This document shows positions 1-10,803 of a stretch of 64,000 bases of DNA, in pieces. This stretch comes from Saprospiraceae bacterium (GTDB taxonomy: Bacteria; Bacteroidota; Bacteroidia; Chitinophagales; Saprospiraceae): contig JABARE010000006.1 of NCBI GenBank assembly GCA_019187365.1, forward strand, positions 62,001-126,000, given 5' to 3'. The notes beneath the pieces were generated by a model. It was not told where the DNA came from and did no database searches. It saw only the letters and a program-made list of their open reading frames with translations. Position 1 is the first letter of the stretch. The number at the start of each line of letters is the position of its first letter. The position numbers and the translations under genes are program-made.

Positions 1-213
1 ATACCGTTTCATGTGTATTTTTAGAGGTATTGATCGAAATCCCTTTATAGCTGTTTCGCATGATCCTTGGATTTAATGTGCGCTTGGCGAAGTAATCGAT
101 TTTTTGTGAATTGCTGCCGAAAAATGCGATCAGCGCTCATCCTTGCAGGCATTTACCCATTCTCAGCGCATGGATGAGAGAAATGAAAATAGGGCATCTT
201 GACGTGTGTAGGG

Positions 214-221
214 CAAAGATA
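214..221 (-). promoter_or_regulatory. Candidate leftward -7 promoter box
   Basis: On the minus strand this reads TATCTTTG, a full match to the Bacteroidota -7 consensus TAnnTTTG. No TTG is seen at the preferred upstream spacing. It would drive transcription off the left edge of the window. Confidence 0.35.
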
Positions 222-374
222 ATGCAATGGCTCAAACAAATGTCTGAGCTTGCCTGAGAGGGCTGACTGGTTGGGATGTTTTGTGTATCTGCGGCGAACG
301 GCTCATTTTGACCAACCGCAGACACGCGGGAAATCCGGAAATGGAACAAAATCCACGAGAACCCCAAGCCTAAC

Positions 375-382
375 TAACTTTG
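375..382 (+). promoter_or_regulatory. Candidate -7 promoter box for serine hydrolase
   Basis: TAACTTTG matches the Bacteroidota -7 consensus TAnnTTTG. It lies 16 bases before the ATG at 399, implying a very short leader. No clear -33 TTG is seen. Confidence 0.45.
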
Positions 383-398
383 CTTTAAATTTCCTCCA

Positions 399-1922
399 AT
401 GAATGTTCGTCTCTGTTTGTTCTTGACATTTTGGGCAATGTGCGCTGCAGCCCAGGATGTTTTGCCGGCATTCCTGCGCGACAGCCTGGATGTTTATGTC
501 GAACGGGCTTTAAAAGAGTGGGAGGTTCCCGGTTGTGCGGTCGGCATCGTCAAAAACGGAGAGGTCCTGGTCGCCAAAGGCTATGGAGTGCGGGATGTTG
601 CGACGAAGATCAAGGTTGATGAGCATACCTTGTTCATGATTGCAAGCAACTCCAAAGCAGTAACCGGGATGACCCTGGCTAAACTGGATGGCGAGGGCAA
701 GCTCCGGCTCGACGATACGGCGATAAACTGGCTGCCGTGGTTCCGCCTTTACAAAAAGGATTGGACGAAAATGGTCACGCTGAAAGACCTCGTTTCGCAT
801 CGCATAGGTCTCAATACCTTTCAAGGCGATTTTTGCCACTGGGCCACGAATACCTCGCGCGAAGAGGTGATGCGAAAGTTGCGGTATCTGGAACCTCCCA
901 ACGAATTTCGCGACCGTTTCGGCTATTGCAATGCAGGGTACAACGTCGCCGGGGAAGTCATACGTTTGGCGTCGGGCAGTACCTGGGAAAACTATCTGCA
1001 GACCCAGTATTTTAGTCCGATGGGGCTGAACGATACCCGGCCCCTGACCAGGGACTTTGCACTTACCAGCAACCATTGCCACCCGCACAGCCAATACTTT
1101 GGCAACCTGGAGAGACTTGACATTCCAAACATCGACAACCTCGCTCCGGCCACCAGCATCGTCACCTCGGTACACGATTGGTCGCGTTGGGTGCGCATGT
1201 TGCTTTCCAATGGTCTCGACCAGGGACGCCAGATCCTTCCAGCCGATGCCATCCGGAAGAGCATGGAGCCCGTCAGCATTGCAGGGCCGGCACGCCACCG
1301 GTTCAACCGCGGACAATTTGCACTCTACGGGTTGGGCTGGTACTTGAACGATTACGAAGGCTACCGCCTCGTTTCTCATACCGGCGGTGCAGATGGATTT
1401 GTGACTTCCGTTTCTCTGATCCCCGAGCTCGGCCTGGGCGTTCTCGTTTTTACCAACACCGACAACAACGCCCTATACCAGGCCATCAAATGGGAGATCA
1501 TCGACGCTTTTCTGGCACTCCCTTACCGCAACTACGCAGGCAGCTACCTCACCCGGGCTAAGGAGCGCTGGAGCACTGAGGCAAAGTGGCTGGCTGATCT
1601 TCGCGATTCAGTTGCGAAAGCCGGTCCACCTTCCTTACCTCTGCAAGCCTATGCAGGACGCTACGCCCACCCTGCCTATGGTAAAATGTCGATATCCAGC
1701 GAGGGCGGCCAGCTCATTATGCGCTTCGAGCACCACCCCGGACAACTCGCGCGACTGGAACACCTCGGCAATGATCGCTTTCTATGTACCTACAGCAATA
1801 AGACGCTCGGCATCGTAGTCGCCCCCTTTACCCTGGACCGCCGCAAAAAAAGGGTATTGTCGGTCGAAATTTCATGTGCAGACTTCGTCGATCAGTACCG
1901 GTATCATTTTGTCCGGAAATAG
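399..1922 (+). CDS. Secreted serine hydrolase, beta-lactamase/class C family with DUF3471-like C-terminus
   Basis: The 507-residue product starts with a signal peptide (cleavage near AAAQ, residues 16-19) followed by a beta-lactamase/penicillin-binding serine hydrolase domain. The class C landmarks are visible: SNSK at residues 83-86 (nucleophile Ser and general-base Lys), YCN near 176 and an HTGG motif near 330. The last about 110 residues resemble the DUF3471 beta-rich domain often attached to such enzymes. These proteins act in the periplasm or outside the cell as peptidases or esterases, and the substrate cannot be read from sequence. It is monocistronic, with a promoter-like box just upstream and a TonB-type gene with its own promoter downstream. 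Confidence 0.88.
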   Translation: MNVRLCLFLTFWAMCAAAQDVLPAFLRDSLDVYVERALKEWEVPGCAVGIVKNGEVLVAKGYGVRDVATKIKVDEHTLFMIASNSKAVTGMTLAKLDGEGKLRLDDTAINWLPWFRLYKKDWTKMVTLKDLVSHRIGLNTFQGDFCHWATNTSREEVMRKLRYLEPPNEFRDRFGYCNAGYNVAGEVIRLASGSTWENYLQTQYFSPMGLNDTRPLTRDFALTSNHCHPHSQYFGNLERLDIPNIDNLAPATSIVTSVHDWSRWVRMLLSNGLDQGRQILPADAIRKSMEPVSIAGPARHRFNRGQFALYGLGWYLNDYEGYRLVSHTGGADGFVTSVSLIPELGLGVLVFTNTDNNALYQAIKWEIIDAFLALPYRNYAGSYLTRAKERWSTEAKWLADLRDSVAKAGPPSLPLQAYAGRYAHPAYGKMSISSEGGQLIMRFEHHPGQLARLEHLGNDRFLCTYSNKTLGIVVAPFTLDRRKKRVLSVEISCADFVDQYRYHFVRK

Positions 1923-1959
1923 AATTTTTCACGGGGGTGAAAAAAATTACGCCGCTTTT

Positions 1960-1991
1960 TTGGGTCAATTGGCGTTTCGTCTATAGATTTG
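1960..1991 (+). promoter_or_regulatory. Bacteroidota-type promoter (-33/-7) of TonB-like gene
   Basis: TTG at 1960-1962 and TAGATTTG at 1984-1991 are separated by 21 bases, matching the TTG-N19-21-TAnnTTTG promoter. Transcription would begin near 1998, giving a leader of about 50 bases to the GTG at 2047. Confidence 0.65.
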
Positions 1992-2046
1992 TGCTACCCA
2001 CGTATCCGGGTTCTACCCCTTCCCCCATTTTTCATCTGTTCAAGCC

Positions 2047-2568
2047 GTGCATTCTATTCGCGACATATTGCCCCTATTTGTCTTTTGTTGCTGCGCTCCC
2101 ATAGCGCATGCCCAGGGACTGGCATCTATGCTGCGGCCGGAAATTCTCGGCGACCACATCGATACTTTTCGCTATTTCAACCAGGATAAAAGAAAAGACG
2201 ATTTCCGCCTGATCAAAGCTACCCTCTATAAACGGGTCGAGAAAATGCCCGTATTCATCGGGTGCGAGATCGATCCCGATCCGGAAGAGTGCTCCAAGAA
2301 AAAACTCATCGACCTGTTGTACAACAACATTCATTACCCCGCTGAGGCCAAGAAACAGCGCATTCAGGGCGTCGTCTATGCCAAATACGTCGTACGCCAG
2401 GACGGCTCCGTAGGCAATGCCCGCATAGACCGGGGCATAGGAGGGGGGTGCGACGAGGAAGTCTTGCGTTTCATCAGCCTCCTGCCTCGCTATACCCCTG
2501 GCTACCAGGACGGTAAGGCGGTACCCGTTCAAATGACGCTGCCGGTCAAGTTCCGGCTCATGAAGTAA
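2047..2568 (+). CDS. Secreted TonB C-terminal-domain protein
   Basis: The 173-residue product begins at a GTG and carries a signal peptide ending near AHAQG. Its second half has the TonB C-terminal fold signature: a run resembling YPAEAKKQRIQGVVYAKYVV, then GSV and a C-terminal PVKFRL strand. It lacks the transmembrane anchor and proline-rich spacer of a classical energy-transducing TonB. It is therefore better described as an exported protein with a TonB-like domain, a common type in Bacteroidota, and an energy-coupling role is not shown. GTG is chosen because no in-frame ATG precedes the signal peptide. It sits between its own promoter and the ATP synthase operon. Confidence 0.75.
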   Translation: MHSIRDILPLFVFCCCAPIAHAQGLASMLRPEILGDHIDTFRYFNQDKRKDDFRLIKATLYKRVEKMPVFIGCEIDPDPEECSKKKLIDLLYNNIHYPAEAKKQRIQGVVYAKYVVRQDGSVGNARIDRGIGGGCDEEVLRFISLLPRYTPGYQDGKAVPVQMTLPVKFRLMK

Positions 2569-2579
2569 CACGGCCTTCC

Positions 2580-2593
2580 TGCCCGAACGGGCA
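2580..2593 (+). terminator. Candidate hairpin terminator
   Basis: TGCCCGAACGGGCA forms a short GC-rich hairpin 12 bases after the TonB-like stop codon and is followed by a weak T-rich stretch. The U-tract is poor, so confidence is low. Confidence 0.35.
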
Positions 2594-2673
2594 TTTCTAA
2601 GCATCAGATCCTAATTAAGATTTTGTTATACAATTTTTTAAAATGCCGGGTGGGGAATCTCCCTGCCGGGGTT

Positions 2674-2681
2674 TACCTTTG
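2674..2681 (+). promoter_or_regulatory. Candidate -7 box of the atp operon
   Basis: TACCTTTG is a full match to TAnnTTTG, 35 bases before the atpB ATG. The region just upstream (2610-2645) is AT-rich, but no TTG is seen at the ideal spacing. Confidence 0.5.
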
Positions 2682-2716
2682 CAGCGATTTTTAAAATCCG
2701 CACCGCTGAAAAGCCT

Positions 2717-4332
<1,616 letters not shown>

Positions 4333-4399
4333 GATCTTTATTGGGGATCGCCACCCGGCGGTTGGCCTGGGTGGCATCCTTTTTTTGAATGCCGTGATT

Positions 4400-4957
4400 A
4401 TGAATTTTGCAATGATAGCAACCCTATTGGTGGATTTCTCTCCACTGAAACCGGATTTCGGCCTGTTGTTCTGGTCGACCGTATTTTTTAGCTTATTCTG
4501 GCTCCTCGTCGGGAAAATGGCTTTCAAGCCCATCGTAAAGGCGCTGAAGGATCGCCAGGAAGACATCCGCAACGCACTCGACGCCGCCAGGCAGGCACGT
4601 TCCGAAATGTCGGACCTCAAGGCGGAAAACGAACGGGTACTCGCCGAGGCGCGAGAAGAAAAAATGGAGATCATCAAAGAGGCCAAAGTATCGGCCAACC
4701 TGCTGGTTGCCGAGGCTCGCGACACCGCTAAAGCGGAAGCGCAGCGCATACTCCAGCAGGCGAAGGTGGACATCGAGACCGCCAAGATGGCTGCCATGGT
4801 GGACGTGAAAAATGAAATTGGGGCCATGGCCCTTCAGATTGCTGAAAAGGTGATCCGCAAACAACTTTCCGACCAGCCGTCTAACGTCGCTTACATTCAA
4901 CAACTTATGGACGAAATGGACCGCGGTGGCAACCGTGCCCCCTCGCCAAAAGCATAG
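4400..4957 (+). CDS. atpF: ATP synthase F0 subunit b
   Basis: This peripheral-stalk subunit links the F0 membrane sector to F1. The 185-residue product has one N-terminal membrane helix (about residues 23-45) followed by a long, charged, heptad-rich helix (AEAREEKMEIIKEAK and similar). The ATG at 4400 is preferred; a TTG at 4385 is in frame but gives only five more residues. It lies between atpE and atpH, with only four bases to the atpH ATG. Confidence 0.93.
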   Translation: MNFAMIATLLVDFSPLKPDFGLLFWSTVFFSLFWLLVGKMAFKPIVKALKDRQEDIRNALDAARQARSEMSDLKAENERVLAEAREEKMEIIKEAKVSANLLVAEARDTAKAEAQRILQQAKVDIETAKMAAMVDVKNEIGAMALQIAEKVIRKQLSDQPSNVAYIQQLMDEMDRGGNRAPSPKA

Positions 4958-4961
4958 AGCC

Positions 4962-5531
4962 ATGTCAGCACTTCAGATTGCCGGACGTTACGCCAAATCC
5001 CTGATCGACCTGTCAACCGAACAGCAGGTCCTGGCAGCCGTTGCCGAAGACATGTCGGCTTTGGGTGAGGTGTGCCGCCACCCCGAATTCCTGGCGCTGT
5101 TGCAAAGCCCCATCGTGCCGAGCGACAAAAAGACGGCAGTTGTCCAGCAACTTTTCGGTGGTAAATTCCAGAAACTTACCATCAGCTTTGCGCTCCTGCT
5201 CGTGACCAAGGGCCGCGAAGGCCTGTTGCCTTCTATCTGCACCGCCTTCGCTGAGCAGTACCGTGCCATTCGCAAGGTCCGGCTGGCAAGGGTGATCACG
5301 GCTGTACCGCTCGACCCCGCAGAACTTAAGGCCATTGAAACAAAATTTTCAGTCTGGCTTGCACCCGGAGAGACCATGGAGCTGGAACAGCGCCAGGATC
5401 CATCCATCATCGGTGGATTTATTTTTGAAATGGGAGACCGAAATTACAACGCCAGCATCCGCCGCCAGCTTGGAGAGCTGAAGGAAAACCTTCACGACAC
5501 CAGTTACGTCAGCCTGATTGAGAAAAGATGA
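4962..5531 (+). CDS. atpH: ATP synthase F1 subunit delta
   Basis: The 189-residue subunit caps the F1 head and joins it to the b stalk. It shows the family start (SALQIAGRYAKSLIDLS) and the C-terminal signature DPSIIGGFIFEMGDRNYNAS. The ATG at 4962 is chosen over an upstream in-frame codon inside atpF because homology begins there. A palindromic repeat follows the stop by 17 bases, inside the operon. Confidence 0.94.
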   Translation: MSALQIAGRYAKSLIDLSTEQQVLAAVAEDMSALGEVCRHPEFLALLQSPIVPSDKKTAVVQQLFGGKFQKLTISFALLLVTKGREGLLPSICTAFAEQYRAIRKVRLARVITAVPLDPAELKAIETKFSVWLAPGETMELEQRQDPSIIGGFIFEMGDRNYNASIRRQLGELKENLHDTSYVSLIEKR

Positions 5532-5548
5532 CGCTGATCCAAAACTTA

Positions 5549-5564
5549 CAAACGTTCGTTAACA
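5549..5564. repeat. Palindromic repeat, copy A (AACRAACGTTYGTT family)
   Basis: ACAAACGTTCGTTAAC lies between atpH and atpA, in the middle of the ATP synthase operon. It matches the palindrome seen seven more times in this window. No T-tract follows, so it is unlikely to be a simple terminator here. Confidence 0.6.
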
Positions 5565-5618
5565 TCTCAACTCCAAATGTGGAGAACTTCGCTAACAAAG
5601 AAATCAATAATTGAATTT

Positions 5619-7211
5619 ATGGTATCGATCAGACCGGAAGAAATATCGGCAATCCTGCGCCAACAGATCGCAGGAACAAGTACGGCAGCCAGCCTCGAGG
5701 AAGTGGGCATCGTCCTTCAAGTGGGCGACGGCATTGCCCGCGTTTACGGACTGGCCAATGCGCAGGCTGGCGAACTCGTAGAATTTGAAACGGGCGTACA
5801 GGCCATCGTGCTCAACCTCGAACTGGACAACGTTGGCGTGGTGCTGATGGGGCCATGGGATGGCATCAAGGAGGGTTCAAAGGTTCGACGCACGGGCAAG
5901 ATCGCTTCGATTGAAGTGGGAGAAGGCATGCTGGGTCGCGTGGTAAACCCGCTGGGGGTACCCATCGACGGAAAGGGTCCGATCGCCGGTACGCGTTACG
6001 AAATGCCCATTGAGCGCAAGGCGCCCGGTGTCATATTCCGTCAACCGGTAAACGAGCCCCTGCAAACCGGCATCAAGCCCATCGACTCGATGATCCCCAT
6101 CGGTCGCGGCCAGCGCGAGCTGATCATCGGGGACCGCCAGACTGGAAAGACGGCCATCGCCCTGGATACCATCATCAACCAAAAGGAATTTTACGACCGC
6201 GGTGAACCCGTTTACTGCATTTACGTGGCATCCGGACAGAAGTCTTCAACGGTGGCCAAAGTGGCCCGCACCCTGGAGGAATACGGAGCCATGCCTTACA
6301 CCGTGATCGTTTCGGCTTCCGCTGCCGATCCGGCTCCGCTGCAGTTTTATGCACCTTTTGCAGGCGCAGCCATCGGTGAGTTTTTCCGCGATACAGGCCG
6401 TCCGGCGCTGGTGATCTACGACGACCTCTCCAAACAAGCCGTTGCCTACCGCGAAGTGTCGCTGCTGCTTCGACGCCCTCCCGGACGCGAAGCCTATCCC
6501 GGCGACGTATTCTACCTGCACTCGCGACTGCTGGAACGCGCAGCCAAAATCCTCAGCAACGACGAGATCGCCCGCAATATGAACGACCTGCCCGAATCCC
6601 TCCGCAAGGCGGGGATCGTCAAAGGTGGAGGATCACTGACGGCACTGCCCATCATCGAAACTCAGGCGGGTGACGTCTCCGCGTACATCCCGACCAACGT
6701 CATTTCCATTACCGACGGACAGATCTTCCTCGAATCGGCCCTCTTTAACGCAGGGATCCGTCCCGCCATCAACGTGGGAATTTCTGTATCGCGGGTGGGT
6801 GGAAACGCACAGATCAAATCGATGAAAAAGGTCTCGGGAACCCTCAAACTCGACCAGGCCCAGTTCCGCGAACTCGAGGCTTTCTCCAAATTTGGTTCGG
6901 ACCTCGACGCCGCAACCAAAGCCGTTCTCGACAAGGGCAAACGCAACGTAGAGATCCTCAAACAGCCTCAGTATAGCCCGGTTGCCGTCGAAAAACAGGT
7001 TGCCATCATATTTCTGGGCACCTCGAACTTGCTCAAAGATGTGCCGATCGACCAGGTCAAAGATTTCGAGCAGGTCTTTCTAACCACCCTGGAGCAAAAG
7101 CATCCCGTCATACTGGACAATTTTCGCAAAGGCTTGCTCAAAGATGAAGACACGGCCACGCTCAAGCAGTTGGCAGATGAAATGTCTTCCCAGTACCGGA
7201 TCAAACAATAA
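5619..7211 (+). CDS. atpA: ATP synthase F1 subunit alpha
   Basis: This non-catalytic nucleotide-binding subunit of the F1 hexamer has 530 residues. It carries the Walker A loop GDRQTGKT near residue 170, the [14 protein letters not shown] signature near residue 390 and the typical N-terminus ([14 protein letters not shown]). The ATG at 5619 fits the family; an in-frame ATG at 5577 would add 14 unrelated residues. atpD and atpC (beta and epsilon) are not in the window, as expected for Bacteroidota, where they form a separate locus. Confidence 0.97.
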   Translation: MVSIRPEEISAILRQQIAGTSTAASLEEVGIVLQVGDGIARVYGLANAQAGELVEFETGVQAIVLNLELDNVGVVLMGPWDGIKEGSKVRRTGKIASIEVGEGMLGRVVNPLGVPIDGKGPIAGTRYEMPIERKAPGVIFRQPVNEPLQTGIKPIDSMIPIGRGQRELIIGDRQTGKTAIALDTIINQKEFYDRGEPVYCIYVASGQKSSTVAKVARTLEEYGAMPYTVIVSASAADPAPLQFYAPFAGAAIGEFFRDTGRPALVIYDDLSKQAVAYREVSLLLRRPPGREAYPGDVFYLHSRLLERAAKILSNDEIARNMNDLPESLRKAGIVKGGGSLTALPIIETQAGDVSAYIPTNVISITDGQIFLESALFNAGIRPAINVGISVSRVGGNAQIKSMKKVSGTLKLDQAQFRELEAFSKFGSDLDAATKAVLDKGKRNVEILKQPQYSPVAVEKQVAIIFLGTSNLLKDVPIDQVKDFEQVFLTTLEQKHPVILDNFRKGLLKDEDTATLKQLADEMSSQYRIKQ

Positions 7212-7240
7212 TTTTCTTTCGGTCTATACATCTCTCAGAT

Positions 7241-8137
7241 ATGGCAGCAAACCTCAAGGAAGTTCGGAATCGCATCAAGTCGGTCATCTCGACTCAACAG
7301 ATCACCAAAGCCATGAAAATGGTCTCCGCTGCCAAACTGCGCAAGGCCCAGCAGGCAATTGTGCAGATGCGCCCCTACGCCAACCGGCTCAACGTAACCT
7401 TAAGTCACCTGCTTTCCGGTGGCGATGCCGTTGAGGGACTGCAATTCGGCAAACCAACGGAAAAGAAGCACCCATTGCTCGTAGTCATCAGTTCGGATCG
7501 CGGACTTTGCGGGGCTTTCAATGCCAACATCCTCAAATTGTGCATGGCCAGCATACGGGAACAGCACGGACCTGCCTATGAAGCGGGAAACCTCAGCCTG
7601 ATGTTCATTGGCAAAAAGGGTAGCGACTTTTTGCGCCGCCGGTTGCCAAAAGCAAAAGTGATCGACCAGTATCTGGGAGCATACGCCAATCCGGACTTCG
7701 ATGCCATCGCAGGAATTGCCGATCGCCTCATGGCTGATTTTTCTTCCGGCACCTGCGACCAGGTAGAAATTTATTACAGCCGTTTTAAAAATGCAGGGAC
7801 CCAGTTCCCGGAAAGAGAACAGTACCTGCCGGTGAGCAAAATGCCTGAGACGAAGGGCAGCGGGGCGAGTCTGCGCGCCGATTACATCTTCGAACCCAAC
7901 CAGGCCGAATTGCTTCACGAACTGATCCCGTCCATTCTTCAGACTCAACTTTTCAAATGCCTGCTCGATACCCAGGCTTCCGAACATGGCTCGCGGATGA
8001 CCGCTATGGACAAAGCCACGGAAAACGCCGAGGAAATGCTGGGCGACCTCCGCATCCATTACAACAAAGCCCGGCAGGAGGCCATCACGAAGGAATTATC
8101 CGAGATCGTGGGAGGTGCCGCCGCCCTGGCTGGCTAG
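7241..8137 (+). CDS. atpG: ATP synthase F1 subunit gamma
   Basis: This is the central-stalk rotor subunit, 298 residues. Both family ends are clear: the N-terminal helix LKEVRNRIKSVISTQQITKAMKMV and the C-terminal helix with MDKATENAEEML and YNKARQEAITKELSEIVGGA. It is the last gene of the operon. Its TAG stop at 8135-8137 is directly abutted by a hairpin repeat element starting at 8138, which may therefore form the 3-prime end of the operon transcript. Confidence 0.96.
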   Translation: MAANLKEVRNRIKSVISTQQITKAMKMVSAAKLRKAQQAIVQMRPYANRLNVTLSHLLSGGDAVEGLQFGKPTEKKHPLLVVISSDRGLCGAFNANILKLCMASIREQHGPAYEAGNLSLMFIGKKGSDFLRRRLPKAKVIDQYLGAYANPDFDAIAGIADRLMADFSSGTCDQVEIYYSRFKNAGTQFPEREQYLPVSKMPETKGSGASLRADYIFEPNQAELLHELIPSILQTQLFKCLLDTQASEHGSRMTAMDKATENAEEMLGDLRIHYNKARQEAITKELSEIVGGAAALAG

Positions 8138-8365
8138 AGGGCATCTCTAAGAACCCCCTCTTGCGCCAGCCAGCCCATATCGGCGTACGCGCGAAATGAA
8201 TTTAGCTGCACAACACTTCTTTGTAGCTCAGCCAATTATTATTCCACATTTCTTCCTTCACCGCGCCTCGTCTTGTTTCCCTAATTTCCTTCTTGCATCA
8301 ACAGGGAGTGAAGGGAGGCAGCCCTTTTCATTCTGGCATCAAAACTGGGTTCTTCGAAGTGCCCC
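8138..8365 (-). repeat. TIR hairpin element, copy 1 (MITE-like)
   Basis: Read on the minus strand, this segment aligns along most of its length with the element at 22326-22518. It starts with a degenerate terminal repeat (GCACTTCGAAGAACCCAG), continues through AACAAGACGAGGCGC and GAAGGAAGAAATGTGGAA to AGCTAAATTCATT, and ends in GCTGGCTGGCGCAAGAG plus the second degenerate terminal repeat. Relative to copy 2 it holds about 40 extra bases (around 8296-8337) interrupting the inner inverted repeat. It occupies nearly all the gap between atpG and the next gene. It carries no coding capacity of its own. Confidence 0.8.
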
Positions 8366-8417
8366 GAAATGCACCCAGAGGCCAATTCGGCGCAGTTTTT
8401 GCACTCCTTCAGTTGCT

Positions 8418-9410
8418 ATGAAAGCCATTATACCGGTTGCAGGTGCTGGCACCAAGCTCCGGCCGCTGACGTATACCCAACCCAAACCGCTCATTCCGGT
8501 TGCGGGCAAACCAATCATTGCCTACATACTCGACCAGCTCGTTGAAGCGGGCGTACGGGAATTTGTCTTTATCCTGGGGTACCTGGGTGAAAAGATACAG
8601 GCTTACATCGACGAGCATTACGGACAGCTGGTTCGTCACTACGTTGTCCAAAGTGAACGCGAGGGCCTTGGGCAGGCCATCTTCCTTTGCCACGAATTGC
8701 TGAAGGGCGAAGAAGAGGTTCTCATCCAACTCGGCGATACCATCCTCGACATTGACATGGACGTCTTTTTAAACTCGCGTCGCAACACCCTGGCGGTCCG
8801 GAAAGTCGACGACCCCCGCAATTTCGGTGTCGTTGAACTCAATGAACGCGGACTGGTTTCGGCGCTGGTGGAAAAACCCCAGTTTCCTAGGTCTAATATG
8901 GCGATCGTTGGGCTCTACCTCATTCGTGAATGGCCTAAGCTGATTGCTTGCCTGGATACCAACCTTCGCACCGGTCGCAAAACCAAGGGAGAATTCCACC
9001 TCACAGACGGCTTGATGTGCATGCTCGAAAACAACAGCCGTTTCGAGGTCTTCGAAGTGCGTAACTGGTTTGATTGCGGGAGGAAGGAGATTCTGCTGGC
9101 TACCAACGCTACCATGCTGTCGCGACAGACGCCGGGGCCGGTTCCGGAATACAGCGACGGCAACATTTTCATCCCTCCCGTCAGCATCGGCAAAGACTGC
9201 ACCATCCAACATTCCATCATTGGGCCCAACGTGTCGGTGGGAGACAACAGCCATGTGGTAAATTCAATCCTCAAAAATGCGATCATCGGCAATTTTACCA
9301 GCCTGGAAGACGTTGTACTGCAGCATTCGATCATTGGCAACGACGCAGTGATCAGGGGGCGGTTCCAGAGTTTCAACATTGGCGACAACACTGAAATCGA
9401 CATGGTCTGA
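8418..9410 (+). CDS. Sugar nucleotidyltransferase with C-terminal left-handed beta-helix
   Basis: The 330-residue product begins with the nucleotidyltransferase signature (IPVAGAGTKLRPLTYTQPKP). It resembles glucose-1-phosphate thymidylyl- or uridylyltransferases, which make NDP-sugars for surface polysaccharides. The usual GxGTRL reads GAGTKL. Residues from about 245 onwards show hexapeptide repeats (IGKDCTI, IGPNVSVGD, IGNFTSLED), giving a GlmU/RmlA-long-like architecture. The true start is the ATG at 8418; the frame is open further upstream only because it crosses the repeat element. Substrate is uncertain. Confidence 0.85.
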   Translation: MKAIIPVAGAGTKLRPLTYTQPKPLIPVAGKPIIAYILDQLVEAGVREFVFILGYLGEKIQAYIDEHYGQLVRHYVVQSEREGLGQAIFLCHELLKGEEEVLIQLGDTILDIDMDVFLNSRRNTLAVRKVDDPRNFGVVELNERGLVSALVEKPQFPRSNMAIVGLYLIREWPKLIACLDTNLRTGRKTKGEFHLTDGLMCMLENNSRFEVFEVRNWFDCGRKEILLATNATMLSRQTPGPVPEYSDGNIFIPPVSIGKDCTIQHSIIGPNVSVGDNSHVVNSILKNAIIGNFTSLEDVVLQHSIIGNDAVIRGRFQSFNIGDNTEIDMV

Positions 9411-9494
9411 ACAGGTCATCCGGAAAGCAACCTGGAGGATCTTTTTAAGAGCCAAATGCGAATGGTAGTAACTGATCCACACGGCATGTACAAG

Positions 9495-10217
9495 ATGCGA
9501 ACGACCAACATTTCAATATGTATTCTCCTGACCGCAACCCTGGCGGTCCTGCACCTGAGCAGTTGTTCAAACAGCGACTCCTGTCCTCCGGATGAGCGTC
9601 TGGGAACCCTCTCCATCGACAGCCCGTCGCATCCCTTCCTGCCATACAACAACCTGCGCTTCGTAGAATTTGTAGATAGCCTGGCACTGGATACAGCCGT
9701 GCTCTATGATCCCGTCAGCCTCTTTCGCGATACCGCCCGAACCATTGTGGAAAACATCTGTGAAGAAGAGCAGGTGCGTTCTGACCGCTATTATGCTTCA
9801 GAACATCTCACCGTAAATTACTATGACCTGGACACCTCGAGAAAATTCAGGATCATCGGAAACCTTGGGGTAAACCACGACGTAAATGCACCGGGAACTT
9901 CAGCCTTAAACCCGGTTCTGTACGACGAGCTCAAACTCACGATTCACCGTACCAATCCCAGCGTGAGCGGGGCGGTGGCCTCCGCTGCATTTGTGAGCTC
10001 CGACAGAGGGAATACCGCTCGTCTGAGTGTGGGTTTGCTAAACCGCATTGCCGATTTTCCAGTCATTGCAGAAGTGCGCATCAATGATTCCACCTACCGC
10101 GACGTTTACGAATTCCACACAGGTGAAGGTCCCATGTTCTATTTCAAACCTGGCAGGGGCGTCGTGGCATTCCGCGCCATCGACGGACGTTGGTGGACCC
10201 TGAACCGCACCTACTGA
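9495..10217 (+). CDS. Lipoprotein of unknown function
   Basis: The product of about 240 residues starts with a lipoprotein signal peptide whose lipobox is LSSC, followed by S and N, so it is likely carried to the outer membrane. The mature part is rich in beta-strand-like stretches (SARLSVGLLNRIADFPVIAEVRI and similar). I do not recognise a family. The ATG at 9495 is preferred because it begins directly with the hydrophobic leader; in-frame ATGs at 9456 and 9462 add a polar tail. It follows the nucleotidyltransferase by 84 bases and might be co-transcribed. Confidence 0.7.
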   Translation: MRTTNISICILLTATLAVLHLSSCSNSDSCPPDERLGTLSIDSPSHPFLPYNNLRFVEFVDSLALDTAVLYDPVSLFRDTARTIVENICEEEQVRSDRYYASEHLTVNYYDLDTSRKFRIIGNLGVNHDVNAPGTSALNPVLYDELKLTIHRTNPSVSGAVASAAFVSSDRGNTARLSVGLLNRIADFPVIAEVRINDSTYRDVYEFHTGEGPMFYFKPGRGVVAFRAIDGRWWTLNRTY

Positions 10218-10320
10218 AACACTTCCTGTAAGAGTATTCCTTGCGTCTCCTGTACGCCCTACCTGCGTGCAGGCGGTATTTATTGCGAGGCCTGTCGACC
10301 GTTCCCCGGGCAGCGGGAAC

Positions 10321-10677
10321 TTACCTTGGAGGCCGCTCGTATTGACAGCAGGTGTGAAGCCTCCGGTAAACGTCGTCCGGTGCACGAAAATCATCGCTGT
10401 CGTAACCTGCAGCAGCAATCCCCCGGAGTATGTTGGAAAGACTGGTTTTCGCACTGTCGTACCGGATCACAGCCAGTTGAGTGGCCGGTTCCCAGGTTAC
10501 AGAGGATGTCTTTTTCTGCTTTCCTGCCCGTTCGATGTTGCGCTTGCACATCTCGCAATTGCCATAAATGCGCACTGTGTCGGATTTCTCATTCGCAAAC
10601 TGGGCAGACGCATTCTCTGGCATCATGGCGACCATGGCGAATAGAATCAGCGCAGAAAATATTTTAGGAATGTACAT
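10321..10677 (-). CDS. Exported heavy-metal-associated (HMA) domain protein
   Basis: The 118-residue product has a signal peptide (to about ASAQ, residue 26) and an HMA ferredoxin-like domain with the metal-binding GNCEMC (GxCxxC) near residue 40. The domain ends with ILRGIAAAGYDSD, typical of copper chaperone and CopZ-like folds. A periplasmic copper- or zinc-binding role is inferred from family knowledge. It carries two more Cys near the C-terminus (HTCC). It lies downstream of glyS on the same strand, with a 126-base gap. Confidence 0.82.
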   Translation of the reverse strand: MYIPKIFSALILFAMVAMMPENASAQFANEKSDTVRIYGNCEMCKRNIERAGKQKKTSSVTWEPATQLAVIRYDSAKTSLSNILRGIAAAGYDSDDFRAPDDVYRRLHTCCQYERPPR

Positions 10678-10803
10678 CTTATGACTTTTTTACACTGCAA
10701 GATGCTGCCGGTATTCAACCTGCCCGGAATGGGCAAGGGCGTAAGGGCTTGATAAAAATATATAACATCTAAAAGCGGAGCCGGGTTCCACCATTGGGCG
10801 AAT

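Larger units (their letters stand above)
1..398. other. Intergenic region at window edge
   Basis: No convincing complete gene is visible. A leftward promoter-like box lies at 214-221. A minus-strand frame starting at an ATG at 59-61 stays open to the window edge for about 20 codons (beginning MRNSYKGIS), so a leftward gene may begin here, but this is too short to identify. The right end holds the probable promoter of the serine hydrolase at 399. Confidence 0.4.

Noticed and set aside
510..1379. Long minus-strand frame (289 codons) inside the serine hydrolase gene
   Set aside because: No recognisable domain; codon pattern is the mirror of the well-supported plus-strand gene.
1922..1950. Inverted repeat TTTTTCAC...GTGAAAAA after the first serine hydrolase
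   Set aside because: Stem is A/T-rich and followed by A rather than T on the coding strand; not convincing as a terminator.
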